DNA from: a virus
Direction: 5' to 3' (one strand)
Virus record (IMG/VR): IMGVR_UViG_3300032293_001439
Location: 1 to 64,000 of that record
DNA length: 64,000 bases
Both the position numbers and the translations under genes were made by a program. Positions 8,116 through 17,158 of the stretch are shown in pieces. A model generated the notes under the pieces. That model ran no database searches and had not been told where the DNA came from. It saw only the letters and a program-made list of their open reading frames with translations. Within the stretch, counting starts at the first letter, position 1; each line of letters begins with the position of its first letter.

Positions 8116-9588
8116 ATGGAAAAACTATCTGATATTGGATCCGAAAGAGCGGTACTTGCTGGATTGTTGCAGCACGGTATAGACGGTTACGTATCTATAT
8201 CGGATTTTATTACTATTGATAGCTTTGGTCATCATAATAACCAAGTTATATTTAGATGCATAGAAGAAATAGTAAAAAACGATCAAAAGGTTGATATACC
8301 ATCCATACTCTCTATTGCATCAAGGCTCAATCTTTCGGAAGCGATAAATACACCGCAAGAAATAAAATACATAAAATCTCTTTTTGATTTCCCAGTTGAG
8401 AAAGACAATGTTTTCAATTTTGGTTTGCAGATCAAGAAGTTTGAGTTTGCTCGCAAGATAAAAAAACTCACAGAGAAAATACATAAAGATATAGATGGCA
8501 TCTCTGGATCAGAGTCTATTAATGACATTATACAAATACTAGAAAATCCGGTAACAGACTTTCTAAGAGAAGACGATGGCGGCGATGTTCCAGAGAAAAT
8601 CGGTAAGGGCATAGAACAATATGTCGATTTTCTTAAGGATAATAAGTGCGACATCATAGGAATTCCCACTGGCTTCAATAAATATGACGAAGCAATTGGT
8701 GGTGGTTTGCGTCGTAAATGCGTGGATCTTGTGTCAGCAAGACCAAAGGTTGGTAAATCAGTATTTGCCGATAATGTAGCTCTCAATGTCGCTCTTAAAA
8801 ATATTCCAGTATTGATGCTGGATACGGAGATGAGTAAAGAAGACCATCTAAATCGTTTGCTATCAAACATAAGCGGTGTTCCCATTAACGAAATAGCAAC
8901 CGGTAAATTTGTTGACGATGAAGACAAATATCAAAAGATAATGGATGCTGTTAAACAATTAGAGTCTATACCATACAGTTATGTTAGCGTTGCCGGTCGC
9001 CCATTTGACCAAATACTTAATTTGATCAAACGATGGGTTGTACAAGAAGTTAGGATGGACGATCAAGGAAGAACAAATAACTGTGTGATTATTTATGACT
9101 ATCTCAAGCTAATGTCCTCAAGCTCTATAACAAATAATATACAGGAATATCAAGCGTTAGGTTTTCAAATCACATCATTACATAACTTGTGTGTTAAGCT
9201 AGATATTCCATGTTTGTCTTTCGTGCAGCTAAATCGTGATGGTATAACTAAGGAAAGTACGGATGCTGTTTCTGGCTCAGATAGATTAATTTGGCTATGT
9301 ACATCTTTCAGTATCTTTAAGATTAAATCCCCAGAAGAATTAGCAGAAGACGGTCCCAATGCTGGTAATAGAAAACTTGTGCCAATTGTTTCAAGGCATG
9401 GTGGCGGATTAGATGACGGCGACTACATAAATATGGTTATGCAGGGGTCACACGCAAAGCTAAAAGAGCTTAAGACCAGAAATGAATTTAAGAATCAACC
9501 AGTTGGTGATACTGGATTGGTTAATGACGAAGGAATTGTAAAGGTAAGAATACAAGACGCAATAAACAATGAACTTGTTACAGATTAA
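8116..9588 (+). CDS. dnaB: Replicative DNA helicase, DnaB family
   Basis: This hexameric 5'-3' helicase would unwind the replication fork. The N-terminal domain starts with SERAVLAGLLQHG, as in DnaB. The RecA-like motor has Walker A ARPKVGKS (208-215; usually ARPxMGKT), LMLDTEMSKE (H1a-like), Walker B VIIYDYLKLM, and the family motif FVQLNRDG. At 490 residues it is a full-length two-domain helicase. Its 3' end overlaps the primase gene by 20 bp, which couples the helicase and primase in expression. Confidence 0.93.
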   Translation: MEKLSDIGSERAVLAGLLQHGIDGYVSISDFITIDSFGHHNNQVIFRCIEEIVKNDQKVDIPSILSIASRLNLSEAINTPQEIKYIKSLFDFPVEKDNVFNFGLQIKKFEFARKIKKLTEKIHKDIDGISGSESINDIIQILENPVTDFLREDDGGDVPEKIGKGIEQYVDFLKDNKCDIIGIPTGFNKYDEAIGGGLRRKCVDLVSARPKVGKSVFADNVALNVALKNIPVLMLDTEMSKEDHLNRLLSNISGVPINEIATGKFVDDEDKYQKIMDAVKQLESIPYSYVSVAGRPFDQILNLIKRWVVQEVRMDDQGRTNNCVIIYDYLKLMSSSSITNNIQEYQALGFQITSLHNLCVKLDIPCLSFVQLNRDGITKESTDAVSGSDRLIWLCTSFSIFKIKSPEELAEDGPNAGNRKLVPIVSRHGGGLDDGDYINMVMQGSHAKLKELKTRNEFKNQPVGDTGLVNDEGIVKVRIQDAINNELVTD

Positions 9589-10588
9589 AAAAGTACTGAA
9601 CAATAGAATAGAAGATGTTCTTTCAAAGCTTGGTATCAAGTATGAAGTTTTTGGAGATAACATCTACTCCACTTGCCCAGTACATGAATCAAGTGATAAT
9701 CCAAGAGCGTTCTCATTTTCTAAGAATAGAGGCATATGGAAATGCTGGACCAGAGAATGTCAGAACAATCATAAGAATGATATATTTGGACTAATATCCG
9801 GCGCTTTATCAAACGAGAAAGGCGAAGACGTTGGTTTTGGCGATGTTTTGGGATGGATCAGAAAAGAGTTCAATCTTAATATTGATGAGCAAAATGCCGC
9901 AACGACAATAGAGCCTCAAGAAGAAAAAAGCGATTTTGAGGAGCTTATAGATCTTTTGAAAGAAACGGCAACGAAACCCACGATAAACAGCGTTGATGTA
10001 GAATTATCTCTTGATATACCATCAAAATACTTCTTAAATCGTGGATTCAAGAAAAAAACTCTAGAACATTTTGGCGTTGGCGATTGTTTAGACAAGACAT
10101 GTAAGCTATATGACAGGTCTGTTATCCCTATTCATAGTGAGTGTGGACAGATCATAGGATACATTGGTAGATCAATAAAAGAGTATAAGATACCCAAGTT
10201 TCTTATTTATCCCAAAGGATTTGACAAACGATTCCATTTTTACAACATACATAGAGCATTACCATACATACATCAGTCCAATTCTGTTTTTATAGTAGAA
10301 GGACAGGGAGATTTATGGAAATTGCATGAGGCTGGAATATATAACGCGGTTGGAATATTTGGTAAGACTTTAACCAAAGAGCAACAATCCAAGTTGCAAC
10401 AACTGCCTCTGACTCATATAATTATTTTAACGGACAACGATCAAGCTGGACGAGAATCCAAGATACAGCTACAAAGACAACTGGGAAGATTCTATAAGCT
10501 TAGTTTCCCAAAATTAAATCATAAAGACATTGGCGAAATGTCTATTGAGCAAATCAAGAAGAATGTATTATCACAAATAAGGGGTTAA
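9569..10588 (+). CDS. dnaG: DnaG-type primase (zinc-binding and Toprim domains)
   Basis: This enzyme would synthesise RNA primers for the lagging strand. The N-terminal zinc domain has C36-x2-H39 (CPVH), the FSFSKNRGIWKCW strand, and C59 and C64 (CWTREC), as in CHC2 primases. The Toprim domain has VEGQGD (Glu near 245), followed by the D-x-D-type motif in LTDNDQAGRES (near 289). At 339 residues it is shorter than bacterial DnaG (about 580) because it lacks the C-terminal helicase-interaction domain, as is usual in phages. The start is at 9569, inside the helicase gene. Confidence 0.9.
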   Translation: MNLLQIKKVLNNRIEDVLSKLGIKYEVFGDNIYSTCPVHESSDNPRAFSFSKNRGIWKCWTRECQNNHKNDIFGLISGALSNEKGEDVGFGDVLGWIRKEFNLNIDEQNAATTIEPQEEKSDFEELIDLLKETATKPTINSVDVELSLDIPSKYFLNRGFKKKTLEHFGVGDCLDKTCKLYDRSVIPIHSECGQIIGYIGRSIKEYKIPKFLIYPKGFDKRFHFYNIHRALPYIHQSNSVFIVEGQGDLWKLHEAGIYNAVGIFGKTLTKEQQSKLQQLPLTHIIILTDNDQAGRESKIQLQRQLGRFYKLSFPKLNHKDIGEMSIEQIKKNVLSQIRG

Positions 10589-10589
10589 T

Positions 10590-11327
10590 ATGAAGATCGT
10601 AGGCATATCTGGTAGAAAACAGGCTGGTAAAAATACTGTTGCTAACTACATAAACGGTGTGGTTCTTGCAAATAGGGGAATGATATCAGACTTTTTTATT
10701 GAGCAAGATGGATCTTTGGCTGTATCAACAAAAGATAATTCTGGCAAAGTTGGCTATGGTATATTTGACGTTACCAGAAAAGATCAAGTATTTGTAGAGT
10801 ATGCTGAAAAAGAACTATGGCCCTACATAAAAGTTTATCACTTTGCAGACCCACTAAAGGATTTGGCTATAAATCTATTTGGTCTAGATTCAAAGCTGGT
10901 ATATGGATCCAATGATGATAAGAATCAGAAGACACCTTTTATTTGGTCTGATCTTCCCGGTGGAAATGCCAGCGAAGAAAACCTAACTATACGAGAGTTT
11001 TTAGAGTATTTTGGAACATCGATTATTCGAAAAATAAAATCTGACGCTTGGGCAGAATACACACTTAAAAACATATTATCCGATAATTCTGAAATAGCGA
11101 TCATACCAGATGTTAGATTTCCCAATGAAGTAGACGCAATAAAGAAAGCCGGTGGAAAAGTCATAAGATTAACAAGAGATATATTCAATAGTGATTTTGA
11201 AGCAGAATCCGCTCTAGATAAAAAGAATTATGATTGGAACAACTTCGATCTCGTTATAGATAATTCTAATCTGGATCTCAATCAGTTGTTCGAAACATTA
11301 AAAATATATTCTCATCTTTGGAGCTAA
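10590..11327 (+). CDS. Deoxynucleoside monophosphate kinase (T4 gp1-like)
   Basis: This P-loop kinase phosphorylates dNMPs to dNDPs and completes the dNTP-supply set with NrdAB and dUTPase. It has P-loop GRKQAGKNT (8-16), YHFADPLKD, the substrate-side signature EYFGTSIIRKIKSDAWAEY, and IPDVRFPNEVDAI followed by GGKVIRLTR. This layout is the same as in T4 gp1. At 245 residues it is the expected length. It sits between the primase and a Cas4-like nuclease with 1-nt gaps. Confidence 0.86.
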   Translation: MKIVGISGRKQAGKNTVANYINGVVLANRGMISDFFIEQDGSLAVSTKDNSGKVGYGIFDVTRKDQVFVEYAEKELWPYIKVYHFADPLKDLAINLFGLDSKLVYGSNDDKNQKTPFIWSDLPGGNASEENLTIREFLEYFGTSIIRKIKSDAWAEYTLKNILSDNSEIAIIPDVRFPNEVDAIKKAGGKVIRLTRDIFNSDFEAESALDKKNYDWNNFDLVIDNSNLDLNQLFETLKIYSHLWS

Positions 11328-11328
11328 T

Positions 11329-12348
11329 ATGCTAGTAACATACATAAGATCATCTAGTTATAATAATTATGCATACTGCCAAATGCAGTACTTTATTACC
11401 TACGTACTTGGTCATCAATCAGATAGTGGTAAAAAGGCAGAGCTTGGAACCATAGTCCATAAAGTGATGGAAGTCTTAGCAAAACTAAAGAAGTTCGCAC
11501 AAGATAATCCTAAAAAACTAAAACTATGTATTCAAGACGAGGCTGTTGGTGAGATTAATATCAAAAAATCAGAACTGTATACAGCTAAGTTCATAGATGA
11601 GCTTTTGCAGAAAAGTTACAATTTTTATACATCCGAATCAAAAAACAGTTTCTCCAAAGCTGATCAAAATGATTGTTTAAAACTCGTTTGGGACACTCTA
11701 TCATATAATGATGGTCAGTTTGATCCAAGGTATAGAAAGATAGTTGCAGCAGAACCACATTTTGATATACCAATAGATGAAGATTGGGCGTTTTATGAAT
11801 ATGAAGTAAATGGTAAGATGATTAAAGGTCAGTTAGCAATCAAGGGTACTATAGACTTGGTTACAGAGTCTTCTGATGGTATTATAGAAGTAATCGATTG
11901 GAAAACTGGCAGAAGGCTTGATTGGGCTACGGGCGAGGAAAAAACATATGAAAAGCTATGTTCAGATCCACAGCTTTTGCTATACAACTATGCAATATCA
12001 AAATTATTTCCAGAATACAAACAGTCTATAATGAGCATTTTCTTCATTAAGGATGGTGGACCATTTTCTATGTGTTTTGACAAAGCAGATGAGTCTAGAT
12101 TCCTAAATATGCTAAAAGAGAGGTTCAAAGACATACAGAAAAATAATACTCCAAAACCAATATCAGAAGATAGACAGGGCTGGAAATGCACTAAATTGTG
12201 CCATTATTGCAAGAACAACTGGCCGGGAACAGACACCAATATGTGTATACATATAGAGAACGTACTTAAAACCAAGGGTATGGATGAAGCTATAAAACAA
12301 TGCACCAAACCCGGATTTGATATAGGCTTTTATTCTGCACCGGGTTAA
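11329..12348 (+). CDS. Cas4/RecB-type PD-(D/E)XK exonuclease with probable Fe-S cluster
   Basis: This is a putative ssDNA/dsDNA exonuclease for recombination or end processing. Nuclease motifs occur in order: GTIVHKVME (H44, E48), GTIDLVTE (D176), EVIDWKTGRR (D190, K192), and the QLLLYNYA motif. C17 (YAYCQMQY) plus a C-terminal cluster (WKCTKLCHYC, then MC) matches the one-plus-three cysteine pattern that holds a 4Fe-4S cluster in Cas4/AddB-like nucleases. No CRISPR array or cas1/cas2 is nearby, so this is the phage replication-associated form. Metal-cluster binding is inferred from the cysteines. Confidence 0.85.
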   Translation: MLVTYIRSSSYNNYAYCQMQYFITYVLGHQSDSGKKAELGTIVHKVMEVLAKLKKFAQDNPKKLKLCIQDEAVGEINIKKSELYTAKFIDELLQKSYNFYTSESKNSFSKADQNDCLKLVWDTLSYNDGQFDPRYRKIVAAEPHFDIPIDEDWAFYEYEVNGKMIKGQLAIKGTIDLVTESSDGIIEVIDWKTGRRLDWATGEEKTYEKLCSDPQLLLYNYAISKLFPEYKQSIMSIFFIKDGGPFSMCFDKADESRFLNMLKERFKDIQKNNTPKPISEDRQGWKCTKLCHYCKNNWPGTDTNMCIHIENVLKTKGMDEAIKQCTKPGFDIGFYSAPG

Positions 12349-12350
12349 AC

Positions 12351-13229
12351 ATGAAAAAATTGACAATAGGCATGGCGACTTACGATGATTACGATGGAGT
12401 GTTTTTCTCCATACAATCATTGAGAATGTATCACCCAATATGTGCGGATAAAGACGCTGTTGAGTTTATAGTATTAGATAGCAATCCAGATGGACAGCAT
12501 GGTAAAGAGTGCAAAAAGTTTGTAGAAAATGCTGTACGTGGAAAATACATACCATATAAAAAGAGACAGTCATCTTTCAATAAGTATGATATTGTGGAGT
12601 ATTCTGACGGGGAGTATGTACTTATAATAGATTGCCATGTTCTTATTCAAGATAATGGTATCAATAATCTCTTATCCTATTTTGAGCATCATTACCCGTG
12701 CAAAGACTTAGTTCAAGGTCCACTGTGGTATGATGATTTAAAGCATTATTCTACGCACTTTGATCCAGTGTGGCGTGGAGACATGTATGGTATTTGGGCC
12801 ACAAACGCCCAATCTTACAATGCCTGTAAGCCTTTTGAAATTCCAATGCAGGGTATGGGTCTGTTGTCTTTTAAAAAATCCGCTTGGAATGGCATAAATC
12901 CAAATTTTAGAGGATTTGGTGGAGAAGAAGGCTACATAGCAGAAAAATTTAGACAATGGGGTGGTAAAAATATATGCTTACCACAATTGAAATGGAATCA
13001 TAGATTTAGTCGCCCAAATGGCGTAAAGTATCGACTAGTATTAGAAGATAGAATCTGGAACTATTTTATTGGGTGGATGGAAATAACACAAGATCCAAAT
13101 CACCAAATGATACAAGATATAAAGAATCATTTTCAAAGTAGAATTCCAGAATGGAGTATGAACAATATATTCGAAGAAGCTAAGACATTAATCTTTAACA
13201 ATGGAGAAAATCATGCCAATTCCAAATAG
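12351..13229 (+). CDS. GT2-type glycosyltransferase (GT-A fold)
   Basis: This putative nucleotide-sugar-dependent transferase begins with the GT2 strand TIGMATYDDYDGVFFSIQSL. It carries a DxH metal-binding motif in YVLIIDCHVLI (D94, H96) and the acceptor/catalytic-type segment FRGFGGEEGYIAEKFRQWGG. The latter resembles polypeptide GalNAc-transferase-like enzymes. It lies outside the main glycan island, directly before a capsid-assembly-like gene, so its acceptor may be a virion protein. That is inference from position. The following gene overlaps its 3' end by 17 bp. Confidence 0.8.
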   Translation: MKKLTIGMATYDDYDGVFFSIQSLRMYHPICADKDAVEFIVLDSNPDGQHGKECKKFVENAVRGKYIPYKKRQSSFNKYDIVEYSDGEYVLIIDCHVLIQDNGINNLLSYFEHHYPCKDLVQGPLWYDDLKHYSTHFDPVWRGDMYGIWATNAQSYNACKPFEIPMQGMGLLSFKKSAWNGINPNFRGFGGEEGYIAEKFRQWGGKNICLPQLKWNHRFSRPNGVKYRLVLEDRIWNYFIGWMEITQDPNHQMIQDIKNHFQSRIPEWSMNNIFEEAKTLIFNNGENHANSK

Positions 13230-14226
13230 AAGAAAAGATGAACAAAAGGACTCTTTCGTATCTCGCTGCATGGGTAACGAGACAATGAAAACAGAGTACC
13301 CAGATCAACAACAAAGAGTTGCTATATGTATCAGTCAAGCAACAGCAGATTGTGATTGTGTAGAAGCTGCTGATTTTGAATTACAAATGGAAGCTGGCTA
13401 TGCAGAAGAAATCAATGAAGAAAATTTCTATGTTCCATTCGAAGATGAGTATGAGGATTTTGGCGAACAAACAGAAGAATGGGATTATGCAGCAGAACGT
13501 CCCGGTCTATGGGAAAATATTCGTAAGAAAAAAGAACGTGAAGGAAAGAATTATAAGCCAGCAAAACGCGGTGATCCAGATCGTCCAGATCCAGAATCTT
13601 GGAAAAAGGCCCAATCAGATAGTGGCGACGAAATGGCATTAGAACAAATCCAAAAAATGCATGATCAGTTGATGGAAATCGTAATGAGATTAAAGGGAAT
13701 GTCTTTGTCTGTAGAATTCCAAGATTGGACAAAGGACATGATTTCTAAAGCCGAAATATACATTCAGAATGTTTATGACTTTGTAAAGTACTACGAACCC
13801 GGTAAGTATGAAGACGAATATACTCCAGAAGAAGTTGAAGAGCCATCAGAATTAGAGACAGAAGAGCCTGAGTCTGATGCTGGCTTCAAATACGAAGATC
13901 CAAAAACTGGAGAAATATACAATTATCGTCGCCAAGGAATTTACGAAAAGGATGGTCGCAGATTAACATATGTTGGTCAAGCGGCTGAATATCAAGGTCG
14001 TAAAGTGACTCTTAATAAGCCATTTAGAACTTCCAATGGTCCAAAAAAGTTTGCTGTTTACACAAAAAATGAAAGTGGAAATATTGTTATTGTCAGATTC
14101 GGTGATCCAAATATGACAATTAAAAAGAATATTCCAGAACGAAGAAAGAGCTTTAGAGCTAGACATAATTGTGACAATCCCGGCCCCAAGTGGAAGGCTA
14201 GATACTGGTCATGCAAAGCTTGGTAA
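13213..14226 (+). CDS. Acidic multi-domain phage protein with prohead-associated-type terminal motifs
   Basis: This is a 337-residue protein. The N-terminus (FVSRCMGNETMKTEYPDQQQ, then RVAICISQA) is a short module I have seen attached to phage head-maturation and portal-region proteins. A long acidic, low-complexity middle follows (about 50-230). The end is a compact domain with KFAVYTKNESGNIVIVRFGD and FRARHNCDNPGPKWKARYWS, also found at the ends of phage proteins. Both terminal modules contain conserved Cys/His. Function is not established; scaffold or head-assembly roles are possible. I start at the ATG at 13213, which has GGAGAAAATC before it, rather than at 13201. Confidence 0.65.
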   Translation: MPIPNRRKDEQKDSFVSRCMGNETMKTEYPDQQQRVAICISQATADCDCVEAADFELQMEAGYAEEINEENFYVPFEDEYEDFGEQTEEWDYAAERPGLWENIRKKKEREGKNYKPAKRGDPDRPDPESWKKAQSDSGDEMALEQIQKMHDQLMEIVMRLKGMSLSVEFQDWTKDMISKAEIYIQNVYDFVKYYEPGKYEDEYTPEEVEEPSELETEEPESDAGFKYEDPKTGEIYNYRRQGIYEKDGRRLTYVGQAAEYQGRKVTLNKPFRTSNGPKKFAVYTKNESGNIVIVRFGDPNMTIKKNIPERRKSFRARHNCDNPGPKWKARYWSCKAW

Positions 14227-14453
14227 AAAAGTGGCGTAGTCATTTACACGGTAATAACATGACCTATCTCGGTCACTTTAGATTCGCGGTAGGTCATGGA
14301 ATTACTTGTCTTAAGGCTGGATTATATTTGATTGTTCACGGTTTGTTTCCTTGTTTTTATCAACATGCTGGCAGCGAACTAGTACATGAGCTAGAGAAGG
14401 ATTTCACAAGAAGAGAGCAAACAATAGAGGATTGTAAAAAAGCTCAACCGTAG
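14211..14453 (+). CDS. DUF6356-family small membrane-associated protein
   Basis: This 80-residue protein has the family pattern YLGHFRFAVGHGITCLKAGL, then YLIVHGLFPCFYQHAGS, then a charged C-terminal helix. I recognise this as DUF6356, in which a GH/HF motif precedes one or two hydrophobic segments and an HGLFPxxF motif. The hydrophobic stretch (about 26-52) suggests membrane association. No biochemical role is known. It overlaps the preceding gene by 16 bp and is followed by a 41-nt gap before the polymerase gene. Confidence 0.72.
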   Translation: MQSLVKKWRSHLHGNNMTYLGHFRFAVGHGITCLKAGLYLIVHGLFPCFYQHAGSELVHELEKDFTRREQTIEDCKKAQP

Positions 14454-14494
14454 ATAGAATATTGTGACCGCATCATTTGAATTAGGAGAAAAAG

Positions 14495-16114
14495 TTGAAT
14501 TGGTTTCCATTGAAGAATTTTACACATTATAGTTTGCTACGTGGTTTTTCTAAACCAGAAGAGCTTGCTGCTAAGTGTAAGGACAACGGATATGTAGCTT
14601 GCGGCATTTGCGATTACAAGACAATATCTGGCGCTGTATCATTTTATCAAGCGTGTAAAAAGGTTGGCATCAAGCCAATAATAGGATGCTCATTTGATAA
14701 CTTTACTTTGTTTGCAAAGAATAAGAGCGGTTGGAATGATCTAATCTCTTTAGTTTCGTCTTTGGATGAAAATGGAGAACTTGCAAAAGATTTTTTGGAT
14801 AAAACCTTGTCTAGAAATAATTTGATCAAACTTAGTTCTTCATCATCAAAAGATATTCCACACAGTTATTATGCAGAAAGGAAGGATGCTAAACTGCATA
14901 GAATTTTATTGTGTTCGGACATGAAGACAACGCTAACTAAGATTCAAAAAACAATAAAGCCAGATCGACTTGGTGGCATTAATGTAGATTCAAAATATCC
15001 TCAAGAACACATGGATAAGCTTGTATATTTTATGCAAGACAACTTCTACGTGTTAGATAAAGAAGAAACTAAGAACCTAGACACAACAGAGCTAGAATTA
15101 ATTTATAGCCAATGCGAAGACTATAATATCTTAAGTAAACCGATTCTTCCAAAGTTTCAATGTCCTAACAATCAGTCAGAAGAAGAATATCTAAAAGAAC
15201 TATGCAGAGAAGGATGGAGAACACTCTTAATATCGCAGGATAAAGTATCGACAGAAGAAGATAAGCAAAAATACCTAGATAGATTCAAGGAAGAGTTTGA
15301 TATTATTAAGGGTGCTAATCTATTCGGATATTTCTTAATAGTACAGGATATTATCAAATATGTAAATGATATGGGTTGGTTGTCTGGACCGGGAAGAGGA
15401 AGTGCTGCTGGATGCTTAATATCATATCTTATTGGTATCACTAAGATAGATCCTCTAGAGTACGATCTACTATTTGCGAGATTTTATAATGCTGGAAGAA
15501 ACTCCGAAGACCATATATCACTACCCGATATCGATATGGACGTTCCCGGCAACAAGAGAGATGAAGTTATAGCATACTTAAAAAACAAGTATGGAAAAGA
15601 CCACGTTAGCCAAATGATCACATTCGGCAGATTGCAAGGTAGAAGTGCAATCAAAGAAGTATTGAGAATACACGAAGCTTGTTCTTTTGCAGAGATGAAC
15701 GCGATCACTAAAGCTATACCAAACGAAGCAGAGATTTCTGATCAATTAGCAGACATGGAAGATGACGAAAGATCTATCATACGCTGGGCGTTAATCAACA
15801 ATGCTGATGAGTTAAGAGATTTTTGTTATATTAATGACGATGGAAGACTAGATGGTGAGTATGCTGAATACTTTCAACAAGCAATAGATATAGAGGGTAC
15901 TTTTAAAACCCAAGGAAAACACGCTGCTGGTATTGTTATTTCAGCAAATAAACTAAGTAATGTATGTCCAATGGTGAATCAAAGGGGATCGGGCGAAAAG
16001 ATAGCCGGATTAGAAATGTCAGATTTAGAGGCTCTTGGTCACGTAAAATTTGATATTCTAGGAATCAATTTGCTTGATAAAATTATGTATATCAAAGAAC
16101 TTGAGAGGAAATAA
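14495..16114 (+). CDS. dnaE (N-terminal fragment): DNA polymerase III alpha, N-terminal half (PHP, palm; split gene)
   Basis: This is the N-terminal half of a C-family replicative polymerase. It has a PHP domain (1-about 200) in which the metal-binding pattern is eroded: NFTHYSLLRG keeps one of three histidines, and ICDYK replaces xTDHx. The palm has GPGRGSAAG (about 297-305) and all three catalytic aspartates, D345 and D347 (LPDIDMD) and D520 (VKFDILGI). The ORF stops 19 codons after D520, where intact DnaE continues into the fingers. The rest is encoded at 17148-18707. The start is a TTG at 14495 with AGGAGAA five bases upstream. The stop overlaps the exonuclease start (TAATG). Confidence 0.92.
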   Translation: MNWFPLKNFTHYSLLRGFSKPEELAAKCKDNGYVACGICDYKTISGAVSFYQACKKVGIKPIIGCSFDNFTLFAKNKSGWNDLISLVSSLDENGELAKDFLDKTLSRNNLIKLSSSSSKDIPHSYYAERKDAKLHRILLCSDMKTTLTKIQKTIKPDRLGGINVDSKYPQEHMDKLVYFMQDNFYVLDKEETKNLDTTELELIYSQCEDYNILSKPILPKFQCPNNQSEEEYLKELCREGWRTLLISQDKVSTEEDKQKYLDRFKEEFDIIKGANLFGYFLIVQDIIKYVNDMGWLSGPGRGSAAGCLISYLIGITKIDPLEYDLLFARFYNAGRNSEDHISLPDIDMDVPGNKRDEVIAYLKNKYGKDHVSQMITFGRLQGRSAIKEVLRIHEACSFAEMNAITKAIPNEAEISDQLADMEDDERSIIRWALINNADELRDFCYINDDGRLDGEYAEYFQQAIDIEGTFKTQGKHAAGIVISANKLSNVCPMVNQRGSGEKIAGLEMSDLEALGHVKFDILGINLLDKIMYIKELERK

Positions 16115-16794
16115 TGGCAAATCGTGACTTTATAATATTTGACTTTGAAACAGGATCAAGAAATCCTCATAAGACTCAACCAACGCAGATCGCAGCATTG
16201 GCATTAGATGGAAGAAACTTTTCTGTCAAGGGTCAATTTAACAGTGAGATACAGCCAATCTTTGATGAAGAAAAGGCTATAGCCGCTGGTTTAGATCCAG
16301 TAGAGGACGAAGCATTAAAGATCACCAACAAAACTAGAGAATCTCTTGAAAAAGCACCGGCACTAAAGTCTGTGTGGGATAAATTTTCTAAATTTGTTTT
16401 ACAGTACAATTGGAAGGGCGATGCATTTTTTAATCCGATCCCAGTTGGTTTTAATATTATATCATTCGATATGATAATTATAAACAGACTATGTGAACAA
16501 TTTGGTCCTTGGGATAAGGATCGTCGGCAGCAAAAGTTATTCAGTAAAGTTTATAAGTTCGATATAATGGATAATATTTTTGCTTGGACAGAAAGCGATC
16601 CATCTGTAAAATCTATAAGCATGGATGCATTAAGGGAAAGAATGGGACTTAGTAAAGAAAATGCTCACGACGCATTGCAAGACGTAAAAGACGAAGCTAA
16701 CATATTCATTAAGCTCATGAAAACTCATAGAGCTATCTACCAAAACATGAATTTTGATAAAGCTTTTGCTAACGGCGGCTTGTATGTCAAATAA
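16114..16794 (+). CDS. dnaQ: DnaQ-like DEDDh 3'-5' proofreading exonuclease
   Basis: This 226-residue exonuclease is expected to proofread for the split polymerase. Exo I is FDFETG (D10, E12), Exo II is GFNIISFD (D119) and Exo III is HDALQD (H185, D190), giving a complete DEDDh active site. The gene lies between the two polymerase halves and is coupled to the first by TAATG. In bacteria, DnaQ binds DnaE through the PHP region; here that contact is not testable by eye. The last 11 bp overlap the HNH gene. Confidence 0.92.
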   Translation: MANRDFIIFDFETGSRNPHKTQPTQIAALALDGRNFSVKGQFNSEIQPIFDEEKAIAAGLDPVEDEALKITNKTRESLEKAPALKSVWDKFSKFVLQYNWKGDAFFNPIPVGFNIISFDMIIINRLCEQFGPWDKDRRQQKLFSKVYKFDIMDNIFAWTESDPSVKSISMDALRERMGLSKENAHDALQDVKDEANIFIKLMKTHRAIYQNMNFDKAFANGGLYVK

Positions 16795-17158
16795 AAAGTG
16801 CAATAAGTGTAAACAAGATTTGCCAATTTCTGAGTTTAGTAAACATAGTGCTAGTAACTATCTCAGACCAGAGTGTAAAAGATGCAACAATTTATTGAGC
16901 AAACAAAGAAAAGAACTACGAAAAGAACATGGCAACCCACCAGAAAATTATAAGTGTCCCATATGTAATAGGAATGAAGAACAAATATCATCTGGTGGAG
17001 GTAATAAAAGCACAAGATGGGTATTAGATCATAATCATGATACTAATAAATTCAGAGGATGGTTGTGCCACAATTGCAACATGGGAATAGGTGCGTTCAA
17101 GGACAATAGAGTAATATTGCAGAAGGCTATTGAGTATTTACAAAATGATGAACTATAA
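16784..17158 (+). CDS. Endonuclease VII-type HNH endonuclease at the polymerase split
   Basis: This 124-residue protein has two zinc-binding modules. One is C6/C9/C31/C34 (CNKCKQDL, ECKRCN). The other is a T4 endonuclease VII-type core with C58/C61 (CPICN), catalytic VLDHNHDTNKFRGWLCHNCN (D82, H83, H85, C95, C98) and GIGAFKD. Phage members of this family include free-standing homing-type nucleases, while T4 endonuclease VII itself is a Holliday-junction resolvase. Here the gene overlaps both neighbours (11 bp and 11-14 bp) and sits exactly at the break in the polymerase gene. That favours the homing interpretation. Confidence 0.85.
   Translation: MSNKKCNKCKQDLPISEFSKHSASNYLRPECKRCNNLLSKQRKELRKEHGNPPENYKCPICNRNEEQISSGGGNKSTRWVLDHNHDTNKFRGWLCHNCNMGIGAFKDNRVILQKAIEYLQNDEL

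Noticed and set aside
8283-8927. - strand 214-aa frame
   Set aside because: It lies opposite the DnaB helicase Walker region, which has clear motifs on the + strand.
16114-17158. Intein or group I intron interrupting the polymerase
   Set aside because: The first half ends in a true stop overlapped by the exonuclease start. No intein blocks and no intron-like stretch of non-coding DNA are visible; the gap is filled by two complete genes.
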